Assembly (NCBI GenBank): GCA_007258455.2
Contig: VDFB02047230.1
Span: forward strand, 153,437,797-153,501,796
Source of the DNA: Sequoia sempervirens
Lineage: Eukaryota; Streptophyta; Pinopsida; Cupressales; Cupressaceae
Reading direction: 5' to 3'
Length of the DNA stretch: 64,000 nt
Of the stretch, positions 1 to 12,512 are shown one piece after another. Numbering within the stretch: the stretch's first letter is position 1; every line of letters begins with the position of its first letter. Made by a program: the position numbers and the translations under genes. A model generated the notes under the pieces. The model ran no database searches, was not told where the DNA came from, and worked only from the letters and a program-made list of their open reading frames with translations.

Positions 1-1372
1 TTTGGGGGATAGAAGTTAGTTGTTGGGTTATTCCATTCAGGAGGACGTGTTGTTCAGAGGAAATCAATTGTATATACCCCGGAGTTCAATGAGGGACAAC
101 TTGGTGAAGGAGAAGCACAGTGAAGGATTGTCAAGACACTTTGGAGTTGATAAGACAGTGGCATTGGTAAGTGAGACTTACTTTTGGCCGCAGATTCATA
201 AGGATGTTAGGAGATTTGTGTAGAGTTGTAGAGTTTTTCAAGTTCCAAAAGGAAGTAGTCAAAATGTTGGATTGTATAAGCCTTTGACAGTTCTGGAAAG
301 ACCTTGGGAAGATATTAGCATGGATTTCATACTTGGTTTGTCGAAGACACAAAGAGGTAACAATTATGTATTTGTAGTGGTAGATAGATTTTCTAAGATG
401 GCACATTTCATACCTTGAAATAAGAAAATAGATGTAGTACATGTAGCAGACTTGTTTTTTAGAGAAGTGGTTAAATTGCATGGATTACCTAAGAGTATTG
501 TTTCAGACAGAGATGTGAAGTTTGCTGATTACTTTTGGAGGACACTTTGGAAGAAGTTGAAGAAAAATTTGAAGTTCAGTTTCACATTTCACCCATAGAC
601 TAATGGATAGACAGAGGTAGTAAATAGGAGTTTAGGGAATTTACTGAGATGTTTGGTTGGAGAGAAGACTGGAAGTTGGGATTTATCCCTTGCACAAGCA
701 GAGTTTTCCTATAATAATTCAGCGAACAGGAGTACAGGAAAGACACCTTTTGAGATTGTTACTAGAGTTCATCCTAGAGGTATATCAAAGTTGAGAGACA
801 TCAATATGGAAGACAAGAGGAGTGCAGAAGTAGAAGGATTTCCAGAACACATGAAGCAGTTGCATAGTCAAGTAAAACAACAATTGGAAGACATGAACAA
901 GAAGTATAAGGAGAAAGCGGATGAAAAGAGGAGACATAAGGAATTTGAAGTTGGAGATGAAGTGATGGTATGTTTGAGGAAAGAGAGGTTTCTAGTTGGC
1001 ACATACAACAAGTTGAAGATGAGGAAGTTCAGACCTTGTAAGATCTTGAAGAAGTTTGATTCAGGAAATGCATATGAAGTGGAGTTACCAGATGGTATGG
1101 GTATATTGCCTATATTCAACATTGTAGATCTACATCAGTATCATGAAGCAAAATTCAATGAAGATAGTAAATCAAAATTGGAGAGTCATTTTCCTAAACA
1201 ATATTCAAATGAGGTTGAAGAGATTTTGGATGTCAAAGATGGGAGGAAGACTCGTGGAAGATAGTACAAAGAATATCTTGTGAAGTGGAGAGGTAGACCG
1301 GTTGAGGATTCTTCTTGGATTTCCTAGGCTGAGGTAGACTGTTTTAGTTTTCCTTTGACCCTAGAAAAGTGA
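1..1372 (+). pseudogene. Chromovirus (Ty3/gypsy) integrase plus chromodomain, decayed 3' part of pol
   Basis: One frame runs from about 20 to the final TGA at 1370-1372 without a frameshift, but it has in-frame stops TAG 221, TGA 416, TAG 596, TAG 608, TAG 1262 and TAG 1325. Order of domains: integrase zinc-binding region (His codons at 116 and 137, Cys at 227; the second Cys of the CxxC pair reads Phe), catalytic core with Asp 323, Asp 506 and Glu 614 (35 residues apart, the DD35E pattern), then the GTYNKLK-type C-terminal domain and a chromodomain with VKWRG near 1285. A chromodomain behind integrase defines chromoviruses and targets insertion to modified chromatin. Protease and RT lie outside the window. 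It is closely similar to the second chromovirus at 37129-40593. It is not functional as it stands. Confidence 0.93.
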
Positions 1373-2213
1373 GCGACTCACTCTTCATTAACCACACATG
1401 TCTGATGCAGGAGCATCCTTGGTTCTTGGCAATCTTACATCAACCAAAAATATTTTCTTTTAGTTTTTGTTCTTGTTTTGTTCTTTCTCAGTTCATGTTG
1501 GTGGATTCAACATGTTTGCTCACTAGGCTCTATGGATCTTTTTGTACATTTTCTACATGTTCATTTTCCTTGTCCCAAGTTTTGGACTTGATTGGATCTT
1601 TTTCCAGCAAGTTATCGCTTCCAGAATTCTTGGCAGTTTCTTGAATCGACATCAAAATAATTTCAACTTTTCAGCCAGTTTGACCGTTGTGGATCATCCC
1701 CGTGACTTGCAGATCTTATTGGTGTGATTTTAAATATTCCTAGGAGTGTCCCCGACCATCCTTATAGGCTCACACTTTGTCTTATGCACTTGATGAAGAG
1801 TAATTCAAATTTGAGGCCGACCTATTCATGTGCACGTTACATTTTCTTTCCTTGGAGAATGTGATGATCTTGGCCGACACAGATGTTTTTGGAGTTTTGG
1901 ATATGCTATCAAGCTTGTAATCAATCATTAGATTAATGAGGAGAGTTGGTAGTTGATTTAGTAGATTAAGATTGATTTGAATTGTAATTTTCAGCTTGCA
2001 TATAGGAGCATGTTAGAATATTGAGCATGTTTTATCAAGCTTGTGAGCCGAATCTGTAAGCCTGGATGTTGCTGGCCAAATGTAACTAAGATATTTGTTA
2101 ATGAGAATATTTTCATCTGCATTTTCCTCCATATTTTTTGTTTCTTTCATTGTGTTACTCTTGTTGCATGGTTCAGACTGTTCTCTTTGAGGGCCCTCCT
2201 ACTGTGGTTGCGC
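1373..2213 (+). other. Non-coding tail behind the chromovirus, possibly 3' UTR and LTR remnant
   Basis: The first 70 bases match the stretch behind the other chromovirus (compare GCAGGAGCATCC at 1408 and at 40628), so the 3' untranslated part of the element continues here. I could not find a clear polypurine tract or TG...CA boundaries. No coding sequence is recognisable; short open frames lack family motifs. Confidence 0.5.
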
Positions 2214-4200
2214 CAGAACCCTATCAAAAAGGAAAAAATATACCCTAAAACAATGCAACCCATATAACATTCACTATTTCATTGTGTTGCAACCATCACA
2301 CACACAAAAAAGTACAACAGTGGCTCACATGGAAAACCCACAAAACATAGAAAGCTCCCAATAACTAATCGACTGAAAACCTTCACCAAAAAAATGCAAA
2401 CCCTAAATGAATCAATATTGGTTTCAATGGTAACCTAGATGGGAATATTCACCAAAAACATAACAGATTAATTATTTTGCAACTATTCACACAAAATGGA
2501 AGCCATAAATGAACCAATATTACTAGCATTCACCCACATACCAAAACCCACAAAACACAAGAAATCTTGATTTCAAGATTCACCAAAAACACACCAAATT
2601 AACTATTTTGCAACCATTCACATAGAACTGAAGCCATAAATGGAAGAATATAGCCAATAGTCATTGACATGCCAAAACCCACAAAACTATACAATTTTTT
2701 CAACAATAATTGACACGATGAAACAATATTGGTTTCAAGAGTAACCTAGATGAAAAAGCCCACAAAAAACACATGAAACGCAAAAATCTATGTATTGTTG
2801 ATTGCACAAAGGACAAAAAAAATGTGCTTCCAAACCAATCGATAAAAATAACCCAGGCTAGTGAGCAAAAAACCACAAAAGAAAACTAGATTAAGTTAAG
2901 AGTTTTATTCCATTGCAAACATAGCCAAAAAATGGAGGTCATAGAAAGAAGCCGACGAATAAATTGGCATTAACAAACCAATGCAAACCGCTGCCTTCTT
3001 GTCCCAAAAAAGGGTTGGCAAAAATTATCACAAGTGACACTTTCGTTTTTCTTTTGCAAACATCATTTCCCGCAAACACACAAAATATCCTCTAACCATC
3101 TATATAGAATTGTCTATTAAGTCTTCCTTATGACACTATATAGTCCATCACTCTGAAAACTCCTTTTTTGAGGCTAAAGAAATAACAACTAGGAATATGT
3201 ATTTAATGCATGCTTTCCCCATTGCTGATAGCTATCTTGAAGAACAAGTTGAACCCAGAGAATGACACCCAACAATGTATTATCAAAAATTGAAACAATA
3301 TAGCTTTTTTCTCAACGGGATCCTTTAAGAAACAAATCAATATAGCCATAGGACAATGCCCTTTCAAACATTGTGCAAACATTTGTTATCTTCGTGACTA
3401 CTTGAAAAGGTAGTTACTGCTTATAGCTATTGTCACTACATGGAAACCATACAACAATTAATGTTGATTCCATTTCACTTGCCTTCTCTATTGATGCAGT
3501 AAATGCTTTTAATTTCAAAATAAAAACAAAATCTTCCACCTTACTTTTCTGGCCACATTGAATGGAGGCCATAAATGACACAATAGCCTAGTGTAGACAA
3601 CAATAGTGAATAGTGCCTTGTGCAAAACAATATCAATTGCATAACATTTACTATTTTATTGCATTGCAGCCATTGCCATAAAAATATTACTTGCAGCAAT
3701 GACCCATATGGAACACCCTCAAAACAAAAAAAATCTTGTAGTAACAATCTGAATCAAAGCCTTTGCCACAAAACGTGAACCATTAATTAATCAATATTGT
3801 ATATATATATGAAGAATGTGTTTTGGATAACAATATAAACTGTATAATATTAACTATTTTATTATGCATTAGAAAGAGTGGAATATAGCCAAAGCTAGCC
3901 AAAAACAATTAGATTGTGTTGTGGAGAACAACACAAACTATTTTAATATATTGCAACCATTAACACAAAATAGAAGCTATAAATGAGAATATTAAATTTT
4001 GTTGTGTGTAGATTTGTATGTATGTCAAAGTAGATGTCAGCAATCTACATACGTATTCTTCCCAATGTTTATTATTTTCTCAAAATAGTTATTTGTCTAA
4101 ATCTTGACATGGCATACTTCAAATGATATACTTCATATTAATTGTTATACACAACATTGAAGCCTTTTTCCTAATTATTTCTTTTCCTTTGTATTCTTCG
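2214..4200. repeat. Left zone of diverged repeat modules, inverted relative to 15690-20775
   Basis: The zone holds repeated motifs such as TTAACTATTTTGCAACCATT and AAGCCATAAATG (about 2500, 2610, 3570, 3960). Three stretches match the right zone in reverse complement: 2214-2262 with 15695-15745 (AGAACC-TAT-AAAAAGG-AA-AATATACCCTAA); 2790-2960 with 15890-16070; and 3231-3285 with 18312-18348, the last including a near-perfect 20-base block at GAGAATGACACCCAACAAT. The modules are inverted but their order is not that of a simple long inverted repeat, so the zones look like arrays of terminal or subterminal repeats of a DNA transposon. No TSD was found. Confidence 0.6.
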
Positions 4201-4804
4201 TGTCTCTAGAGAGAAAAAGAGGGATTTTAAAATTGAAACAGTGAACTTGGAATAAAAAATTGTATGTTAAGTATTATTTGAATCATTGAAGCCCTTGTTA
4301 TTATTAATCCTTTCCTGACATATTGTTAATGCATGTGTAAAAAAATGGAGTGTCCATGTTGTGTTTTGAAGTCATAGACCTTCTAGTTAGCCATCGGCAT
4401 TGCAGCTCTTAGATTTTAAAAAAGCAGACATAGCAATGTCAGTGGCCTCTAGCTCTTTCGAGGCTGGAAAACAATCCTCGAGAAGTATTCCTATAAGTCT
4501 ATTTCTTGTTTAGTTTTTTGTTGTTGCCAATTGTATTGACACTTTCTGAAGTGCACCAAACAAACCAAGAATATATTTCATTTGAATTAACAATTGCTAT
4601 GATATATGTTCAAACTTATTTATATTTAAACTCTTTGTCTTTGGTTTCCCTTTCAACTTATTGGCCATTTTGGAGTAACTTATGTGTTAGAGGGAAAAAT
4701 GTCTTAGTTTCCAAATGTGTCAATATCACTATTTGCTTTTAGAGTTGAGTCATAGTCATAAATATCTCATTGCTACCACTATGTTGAGTTTATTTGTCTT
4801 GTAG
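4201..4804 (+). other. Upstream part of the RPA1-like gene, no firm exon
   Basis: Sequence between the left repeat zone and the first recognisable RPA1 exon. An ATG at 4436 opens a short frame that could be a first exon, but it has no recognisable RPA1 residues. The stretch ends in a pyrimidine-rich segment and an AG at 4803-4804 that fits a splice acceptor. Confidence 0.35.
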
Positions 4805-6675
4805 GCTACAAATGTGAATCAGCCTTAACAAGAGATGCGCTACGATTTATAGATGTTGGAGATGATGTCCCATTTCCAGTCCTCCAAATAATGTCTTACC
4901 AAAAAATAGGAGGTGATCAAAGCCTAGTTGACCTATACAAAGTCATCCTCTCTAATGGCACCCACATGTAGATGGGAACTTTGCCTACAAAATACAATGA
5001 CCTTTTGTTTACAGGGGAATTGAAAATAGGTTTGATTGTGTGCTTGACAAACTATTTGCCTAGAAAGCTATGAGAATCGAGGTTTGATATAGTTTTGAAT
5101 TGCTTGTACTTGTAGTTTCTTGATTCCTTGTTTGTGGGGGTGCCTTTTAAAGTGTTTAATGTTTGTTTCATTCCAGGGAAATTTTCATACTATCCCTAGA
5201 TGTCAAAATGACAGATTGCCAGCTAATTGGAAAACCTAAATATTTATTTAGAGATCAAGAAGGACTAATAGTTGGCTGTGAATTTCCCTCCCCATCCAAA
5301 TGAGCCTCCACCTTTAGAATTAATACATCCCCAAGGAAGTAAGATGCTCTTACAAAAATCAGCCTTGTTAAAGGGCTGAATGTTTACCAACCAAATGGAT
5401 GATAAAAGGTTGTGTAACAACAAAGAGGGATATGCATCATTATAGCAGACATGGGTACAAGGGCCAGGTATTTATCTTTGATATTATTAACAATGAGGGA
5501 ACAAAAATATGGATTACGTGCTTTAATGACATAGCAAAGTTACATTATGATAGGGTTGAGGTGGTCCCTACATATTATGTGTTAAAGGGATCGGTGAGAC
5601 AGGAAGACATAAAATTCAATAAGTTAAATAGCCAGATGGAAATCATTTTGGATCAAAACTCAATGTTAAAATGTTGTGATGATGAGCCCTTTGTGCCAGA
5701 GAAAGTATTTAAGTTCACCCCATTAAATGAAATTGCAAATTGCACTAATAACAGTTTGATTGATGTTATTGGCACTGTGGTGCATGTGGGAATGGTATCA
5801 ACTATACAAAGAAAGGATCAGTCCCAAACAATTTGGAGGAATATTAAACTTAATGATTTGTCATTCTTTTCAATTGATGTTAATTTGTGGGGCTCAAATT
5901 GGGAAGCAAAGGGTCATGAGTTGGAGAGGTTGTACACCCTTGGTTCATCTCTCATCCTTGTTGTTAAAAATGCATGTGTTGGGTACTTCAATGGAGTTGT
6001 TCTGAACATAGCCACATGGACTCTTCTCTATATAAATCTTGACATACCAGAAGCACAACCATTGATCAAAAATGGATATATTGATCCACCTACTATTGAT
6101 GCCCCCTGGATAGTGCATCAGAAGGTTGCTTTGGGAAATGGGAGAGTCACTATTGCATATATGTTGGACCACTACCTTGGCTTGCCAGAGACTTTGTAAG
6201 CTACTCTCAAGGCAACAGTAAAATATATAAAAACTAATGCATTATGTTATGTTGCATGCTCGTTGGAGGTGAATGGTAGGAAATGCAAGAAAAAGTGTGA
6301 ACAATCTGAGCAAAATAAATGGTTCTACCCAAAATGCTAGACAACAATAGTTGACTATGACTTTCAATATTTATTGCAACTAAATATGGAAGACCACACA
6401 CATGAGCTTTGGGCAACAGCTTTTGATGAGGCTGCAACAAGCCTATTGCAAATTTCAGAAAACAACTTTACATGTTGCAATATGAGTCTATCGCTGAAAT
6501 GACTGTTGAGTCTGTTACCAATGTTGTCACCTACACGTCATTTGTTTTCACTATTCTAATTAAAAACCAAACTTATAATTCAGAAACAAGACTAAAAACA
6601 ACAATAGTGAAAGTTGCAAAAGTTAACTTTGAAGCTGAGTGCAAGCTCTTACTATCAGATTTGTCTACTATTTCT
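4805..6675 (+). pseudogene. RPA1-like (replication protein A large subunit) pseudogene, main part
   Basis: RPA1 binds single-stranded DNA in replication and repair through several OB folds. Seen here in order: the N-terminal OB domain (4822-5081, with DALRFIDVGDD and LYKVILSNGT), a GT-AG intron at 5082-5176, the end of that domain (EIFILSLDVKMTDCQLIG, from 5178), the linker, DBD-A and DBD-B in an open stretch at 5399-6196 (IKGCVTTKRDMHHY, then IDVIGTVVHVG), and DBD-C with its zinc ribbon (Cys codons near 6245-6337), ending in LLLSDLSTIS at 6675. Stops: TAG 4969, TGA 5071, TGA 5299, TAA 6197, TAG 6338. Frameshifts lie near 5395 and 6463. The retained intron rules out a processed retrocopy. It may be a decayed host paralogue or a gene fragment captured by a transposon; the flanking repeat zones favour capture. 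Helitrons also carry RPA-like genes, but no helicase or Rep was seen. Confidence 0.85.
6671..6675. repeat. Target-site duplication TTTCT, left copy
   Basis: The five bases directly left of the LTR element match exactly the five at 14630-14634 on its right. Five base pairs is the usual duplication for plant Ty1/copia and Ty3/gypsy integration. Confidence 0.9.
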
Positions 6676-8798
6676 TGTAAGGGAAAAATGGATGGGGCAT
6701 CTAAAGAAAACTACAAATAGTAGTGCCTTCGGTAACTTTCATTTTGATTAGGTTGCCTTAAAGACATGTACAACTATGTCCTAAAGCAGAAACAGACATA
6801 GTTATTTCCCACATTGATCCTTCTGAGAAAAACACATGTAAATTCAACAACATGCATCAACAGATTCTCTAACAGAACCAATACAGACATGAAAGATGAG
6901 ACAAACAACATAACACAAATATTTATGTGGGGAAAACCCTTTCGGGTAAAAAACCCCACTCTCCAAAGTTTGAGCCATTGTATTATTCAGCAACAAAAAG
7001 TTACAATACAGTTTTAGGCTCTTAGCCTTTCAGAGATTACATCTTGTTCATTCTGGATACAACTGGTAGCAAACTATCCCTGAGAGATCAACCAAAGCAA
7101 TCATGATCATGATATTCCAGCAGCTTAACTTTGCCTTTCAATCCTCTGCTTCGACCTCATGGCCTTGGCCTTTCGGCCAGCGACTCGGTCCTCTCTCTAT
7201 CATTCTCTCTCTGGCTCTCAACACTTTTCTGTACACTTACCAGCACACTTTTTACAGAACATCCAATGCATACATGTATGCATTCATTCTCAATAGGCTC
7301 TATGAAATCATTCTTTTCCAACTATCAGATCACAACGATCGATCATCCAACTCAGCTTCATTAGATGTTTCCACTTCCTCGTCTTTTATTTTTCCAACTT
7401 CCACATAGAAACAGTTCAGCAAACGGTTCACATCCTGCTTTCTCTGATTGGTCCAAATCGCACCACATCGAAAACTCTTCAAATGGTCAAGGGAATTCAA
7501 CCTATGTTGTCATGTCAGTGAGACACTAACCATTTCTCCCCGATGCCAACACATCCAACATTCGATATCACCAAGAGTCATCCCTATCGGAAAGAGGTTA
7601 CATCTAGTTCAGAGAGCTATCGCTAAGACTTCGCCATGTCACCAAGACCTCACACTGAAGATCACAAGGTATTCCAAAGAGTTCATTAGTCAGCAAGACT
7701 ATCGCTCTTCGCCCAGACATTACACCAAAGTCTTCAAGTCACATTGACCTCAGCATTCTCATCGGTGAGACAATCGACATTCGATGAGACATCATACCGA
7801 AGTTCAAGAGGTCATATCAATGTTAGCTTTTCCATCGGCAAGACAATCAGAATTTGCCAAGACTTCATACCGAAGTCTTCAAGTCATGCCAACATGAGTA
7901 TTCCATTTGGTGAGATAATTGTCTTTCGCCAAGACATCACACCGAGCTCTTCATGTTATACCGAAACATCCTAGTCGGCAAGACTTATCGCTTTTGCAAG
8001 GAGGTTACACCGAGCCCTTCAAGTCATACCGAAACATCCAATAGTCAGCAAGACTTAGGCTATCGCTGAGACGTTATATTGACATTAGGATTCCCATCGG
8101 CAAGACAATCACTCTTCGCCAAGAGATAATATTGATGCCTCCATGTTACTTCGAAGTCTCCTGTCAGCCAGACATTCTGTGTCGCCAAGAGGTCATAGCG
8201 AACCCCTTTCATTACCCTGATGACTCCAATCGGCGAGACATATCCTGGTCGCCAAGACTTCATGCCGATAGGAACAAGTCATGCCGATTTCCACATCGAC
8301 CAGATAGACCAAAGGTCATGCTGATATTGGCAAGACTTCCTATCGTCTCCAAGACATCTCACCGAGACCCTCGAGTTACTCCGAGTGTATACAGTCGGCC
8401 AGACATCTCCCAGTTGCCAAGAGATCTTCCCGAATGTTCAAGTCACCCTGATGGCTCCAGGAGAAAACATATTGGTGAGACAACCCTCCATCTCTAAGAC
8501 TTCATATCAAAGCAAATGGGTTACACCGATGACTCCAGTTGCTATAGGTCTCCCCAACATACACTAGGCACCCAATAACAAAACCTTCTATCACCAAGAC
8601 ATTCCATATCGGTAAGAGATCTCACCGAGTCTCCACGTCATAGTGATAGGTCCATTCGACAAGACTGAAACAAATTCTCAGTGACCAGTGCAAACCACAG
8701 TTTTCCAAAGCTGCTAGTCGACCAGACAAAAGGAATGTCACACTGACTTTGCTTTTCTAGAGGTTACAGCCTGTGAGATTGAGACACATATTCCAACA
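6676..8798 (-). repeat. 3' LTR of the LARD-like element
   Basis: 2123 bp, against 2117 bp for the partner; they match over their whole length with scattered substitutions, many of them C/T or G/A. From about 7590 to 8660 the LTR is a degenerate tandem array of units of about 50-60 bp built from GCCAAGAC, CATACCGA, AGTCTTCAAGTCAT and TCGGCAAGAC. Open frames in this array (for example 8132-8497) have no known domain and are not conserved as frames in the other LTR, so I do not call genes here. Confidence 0.9.
6927..6959 (-). other. Conserved LTR hairpin, copy 1
   Basis: GTGGGGAAAACCC, a short loop, GGGT, and then ACCCCAC can fold into a stem. Copies occur at 12764-12796 in the partner LTR and, diverged, at 26515-26545 in a different element. 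In the transcription sense it follows an AATAATACAATGG block and is followed by ACATAAAT, an arrangement seen in the R-U5 part of many plant copia-type LTRs. Confidence 0.6.
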
Positions 8799-8809
8799 AT
8801 CTCCCACTT
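8799..8809 (-). other. Polypurine tract of the LARD-like element
   Basis: On the minus strand AAGTGGGAGAT ends directly before the TGTTGG that starts the 3' LTR. This is the expected priming site for plus-strand DNA synthesis and it fixes the element's orientation. Confidence 0.85.
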
Positions 8810-11498
8810 GACGAAGATCACACAGGAACCTCCAAAGCAACTAGGAACTAAGATCACACTAGCTCCACCAGTTCAAACCCTGCAACACTCAAGACATCCG
8901 ATCAACATGATTCCATAGATAACAGTTGACCCGACAATCTGCAACAAAGACCAGGCATCCAACTGCAACTCACTGTCAACAAGGCAACCGATCACAGCCT
9001 TCCAGGAAACCACATAGACCTCAAACATGCTCTCATGCTCCATCAATAATTCAGCTCCAACATACAAGATGTCCACCATTTAGGCAACAATCCTATCATC
9101 TTCCAACATACCACCTGTGGAAGAAGGATACAAAGCCAAGGTGTATAAGCACCATTCCAACTAACACAAACAAAAGATCCCAGTGATAACATCAACAAGA
9201 TACAGCTACCACTTCGCTATGCTCAAATGCTATACAAAAGCAATATCAACTTCAAAGCTTCAATCAGAACACAATAGTGAAGTCATTCTCTAGAAACAAG
9301 ATACTAAACATCAGCTAGAACAACAATCAGATTGACTGCTTCCATCCAATTGATAAATCCACGTGACTAGAAATAGCACCCACAACTCATGCTATTCCAT
9401 CCAATCTTACATACCTTGAAGGTATCACCATTAGTAAAATTCTACCAATCTATTAACAACAAATACAAGTTCTAGTGTCAACCAGTCAAAGAAGACAAGA
9501 CACATACAATAACTCCCACTGCCTAAGTAATCTAGATTTGAAAGATCAAAGGCATCGTAAGTCTACCAATACCAGCACATAGAAAATGTAACCCTGTAGT
9601 ACCAAGGAAAAATCCACAATGATATGCACAACCTGCAAAAACTTGCCACAAGAAACATTTCTCTCACCACAAACCTTCACGGCCACAGAGAGAAAACTCT
9701 GTACATCATCTTCCCATAGAACATCCTCCTACATACACTTCTAACAGCCAGCTGTACCAAGAATGATCTTCTTCACATCCCAAAAGAAATATTTAACAAC
9801 ATCCATCCGTTTAATCACCAAGATCAAACCATCTTTAAAAACAACATGGATGTAAGCTTCCCAAAGAAGATCAAGCTAGTTCATTCCCCATTTCAGGAAA
9901 TCATCCCATACAACATCTCCTACCAATTCTCATTAGAAACAAGGAGATAAAACAAAAATGTACAACTTCCACTATGAATCCTCCAAAACCATTAGACAAT
10001 AATTCAAGATCCATATCATGAAAGTGAAATTAAAACACATCTGAAAGATATAAAGGGCCAAATACATCTTAGATAAACTGCCGAGTAGACCAAGAGTGGG
10101 AATGAGAATACTCCTTTCAAGATATGCAAGTCATCATGACTAATCCAAGAGCAATCTCCTCATAGGTCTTTTATTGAACTCACATTCAATCAAGGTGTAG
10201 GCTTCTCGGACTTTCTGCTAAAAAACACTTTAACAAGAGTAACAAGCAGCAACACTTCTCTCATAAGAGAAAAATAGCCTCACCTTATTCTTCATGTATC
10301 CATGAGTGCTAGCAACCGATCATCTCATGCTAAACTTCAATTACATTACTGCACAATTACGAAGTATCAAGCAAATAATCAAAGCACTTAGTACACAAAG
10401 AATTTCTAGACCATTGTCAAAGCTCTAATCATCTGAATCAGGAACTTATCGTGACATCATAATCTACACATCCCCATAGGAGATCCCATGCTTCAAGTGA
10501 CTTTTCCATTGTCTCAAGTACAATGCACAATGCAAAAACTCCAGTGCACAAGCAAGAGTATACCATGACATCAAGCAAATAGACTTAAAGACAACATCGC
10601 CTGTCAAGTACCACCAACACCTTAGCCAAAGACTCCAAGAGTCCTCCATGGATCCAAGATGTTGCACATCTTCAAGTAATGTCCATGCAAATGTGAAAGA
10701 ACCCTTCTGCAACAACAATATCTAAGAGCTCTCCCAAGAAACATTTGCAACACTAAAGAAGACCATTCACCACCATGTGATGAATCCATAGTCACTGCTA
10801 GAGCTCCCACTGAAACATGACACCTGAGCTCTCCAAGCATCCTGACCACCTGCTTTAGGTTCCCATAACTGACTATTTAGGTACTCAAAAGTATCCATCC
10901 TCTCATCTCAAAGCACCACACCAATGCACAAGTGACCATAGACAAGGCCAGCTAACAAGTTTGCACCAACAATGAATCAACCTCATGGATATAGACAGTC
11001 CACTTCCGAATTGTCTCACAACAAAAATGTAGGTAAAGATAGCCCACAACATTGCACAACCTGTAGATCCATTCAACAGAAACGTGCAAACCCATCATCG
11101 CATTGGAAATGCAAAAAACTGAGATCTCAAAGAGAATAACCACGTAGACAACATGACTCAAACACCAGATCATGCCAAACCTAATTTTCCAATCATGTCC
11201 ACAACGAGCACCATAATCAAGGAACCCACAAGCACCACCACAGGAATGTTGAGTGACAAATCACGTACCAACAATCCCATGCAGAGAAGAAAACATACCT
11301 CCTCAAGCCATGCACCAAGCATGCATGCGGAACTGCAACTATTTCATCCACTAACACCCCAAAGAACCAGTGTCTAGACAGTAGCTTAACAACAACTCCA
11401 CATAACCACAAGTTTTGCTTAACTGTGTAAAACCTGCAAAACCACAGAGCCATACAAGTACAAAGCATCCTTAAAAAAAAGGAAACAACAGTTCAGAA

Positions 11499-11970
11499 TG
11501 TTGGGATTATGGATGCACAGTCCTTGAAGCTGCAGACTTTGATGGAGGACCTTGAAGCTACAGACTTTGATGGAGGACCTTTAAGCCAGGAAAGATTATC
11601 AACCACCCAGAAAGTGTTGCAACTAGGCATGCGCAATAGAGATTCTATATTGATGAAAAAGATATATTGATTGATTACAAATGTACAAGATGCTTGAATA
11701 TATAGGCAAGAGCTAAATCCTAATATGCATGAGATGTTGCCATGTGTCTTGATCTAACAACATGTGACAACATGTGAACCCTAATGGTGATGATCATTAA
11801 ATGATGAGATAAGTTCTAGAAGGAATCTTATCTCCTACAAATAAGGAAGGGAATATTATCCCATTTATTAAATGATTTATCTAATAATGCAACCTAGGAC
11901 TTAATGATTAAATGCAAGACCTAAGTTAACTTATGTTAATGTAATAATTAATTAATTAATTACACCAACA
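11499..11970 (-). mobile_element. Probable solo LTR nested in the LARD-like element
   Basis: 472 bp bounded by TGTTGG and CCAACA, the inverted ends usual for a plant LTR, and flanked by CAGAA (11494-11498) and CATAA (11971-11975), a 5-bp duplication with one mismatch. Read on the minus strand it begins TGTTGGTGTAATTAATTAAT. It contains a 28-bp direct repeat (11522-11549 and 11550-11577, CTTGAAGCT-CAGACTTTGAT). No PBS or internal domain remains, so it fits LTR-LTR recombination. The strand is inferred from the AT-rich start. Confidence 0.65.
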
Positions 11971-12497
11971 CATAAAATCTAGGCCCCTCTCAGGCCAAAT
12001 CTAAACCACCAATATGTACATGCATCCAAGAAAAGAGAAAAGCTATTCCAGAAGCTTGCAAATCATCTAATGATTAAATTCATAGCCTTTATGTATTCGA
12101 GGTTAACAGGAAACCATGCCTTCCAACACTAGGAAACACCACCTAGCATAAGCACACTCTTCCATGACTGAGAAACAACCTAGGCTTCTCCATATCACCC
12201 AAGAGCCTGACACACAGACGCCCAATATGAAAGCTTTACTGCTACATAGCCACAGATCAAAGAAATCCACCTCATACTCCAAGGTTATACCTCTACCAGT
12301 CAGGAGACACAGATCACAACATGATCAACTGCCTTTTCCATCTTTACCATCCTTCAAGTTGCATGTTGTCTCAAAATACCACAAGGCTTCCACTCATCAA
12401 AGGATCAATACATCAGTCCATTCCTCCAGATTTCTTCCAGCCCATCAAGCTAAGAAATATTCACAGGAGAAATATCTAGAACCAACAACCAAAAGAA

Positions 12498-12510
12498 GGC
12501 TCCGATACCA
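12498..12510 (-). other. Primer-binding site of the LARD-like element (initiator tRNA-Met type)
   Basis: The minus strand reads TGGTATCGGAGCC, the copia-type PBS complementary to the 3' end of initiator tRNA-Met with one difference from the common TGGTATCAGAGCC. It lies two bases inside the 5' LTR. Confidence 0.9.
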
Positions 12511-12512
12511 CT

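Larger units (their letters stand above)
8799..12512 (-). other. Internal region of the LARD-like element, non-coding
   Basis: 3.7 kb between the LTRs. I searched both strands for Gag zinc knuckles, protease, the YxDD of RT, RNase H and integrase motifs and recognised none. The longest open frames are under 120 codons and have no family features. One nested insertion (11499-11970) lies inside. Such long non-coding interiors are typical of large retrotransposon derivatives. Confidence 0.75.

Noticed and set aside
4805..6675. RPA-like protein as evidence for a Helitron
   Set aside because: Plant Helitrons can carry RPA genes, but no Rep/helicase, no TC...CTRR ends and no 3' hairpin were seen; the retained intron and repeat zones fit gene capture or a decayed host gene better.
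7131..8567. Several overlapping open frames of 60-120 codons in the LARD-like LTR
   Set aside because: They lie in a degenerate tandem array, lack domains, and are broken differently in the other LTR (12513-14629).
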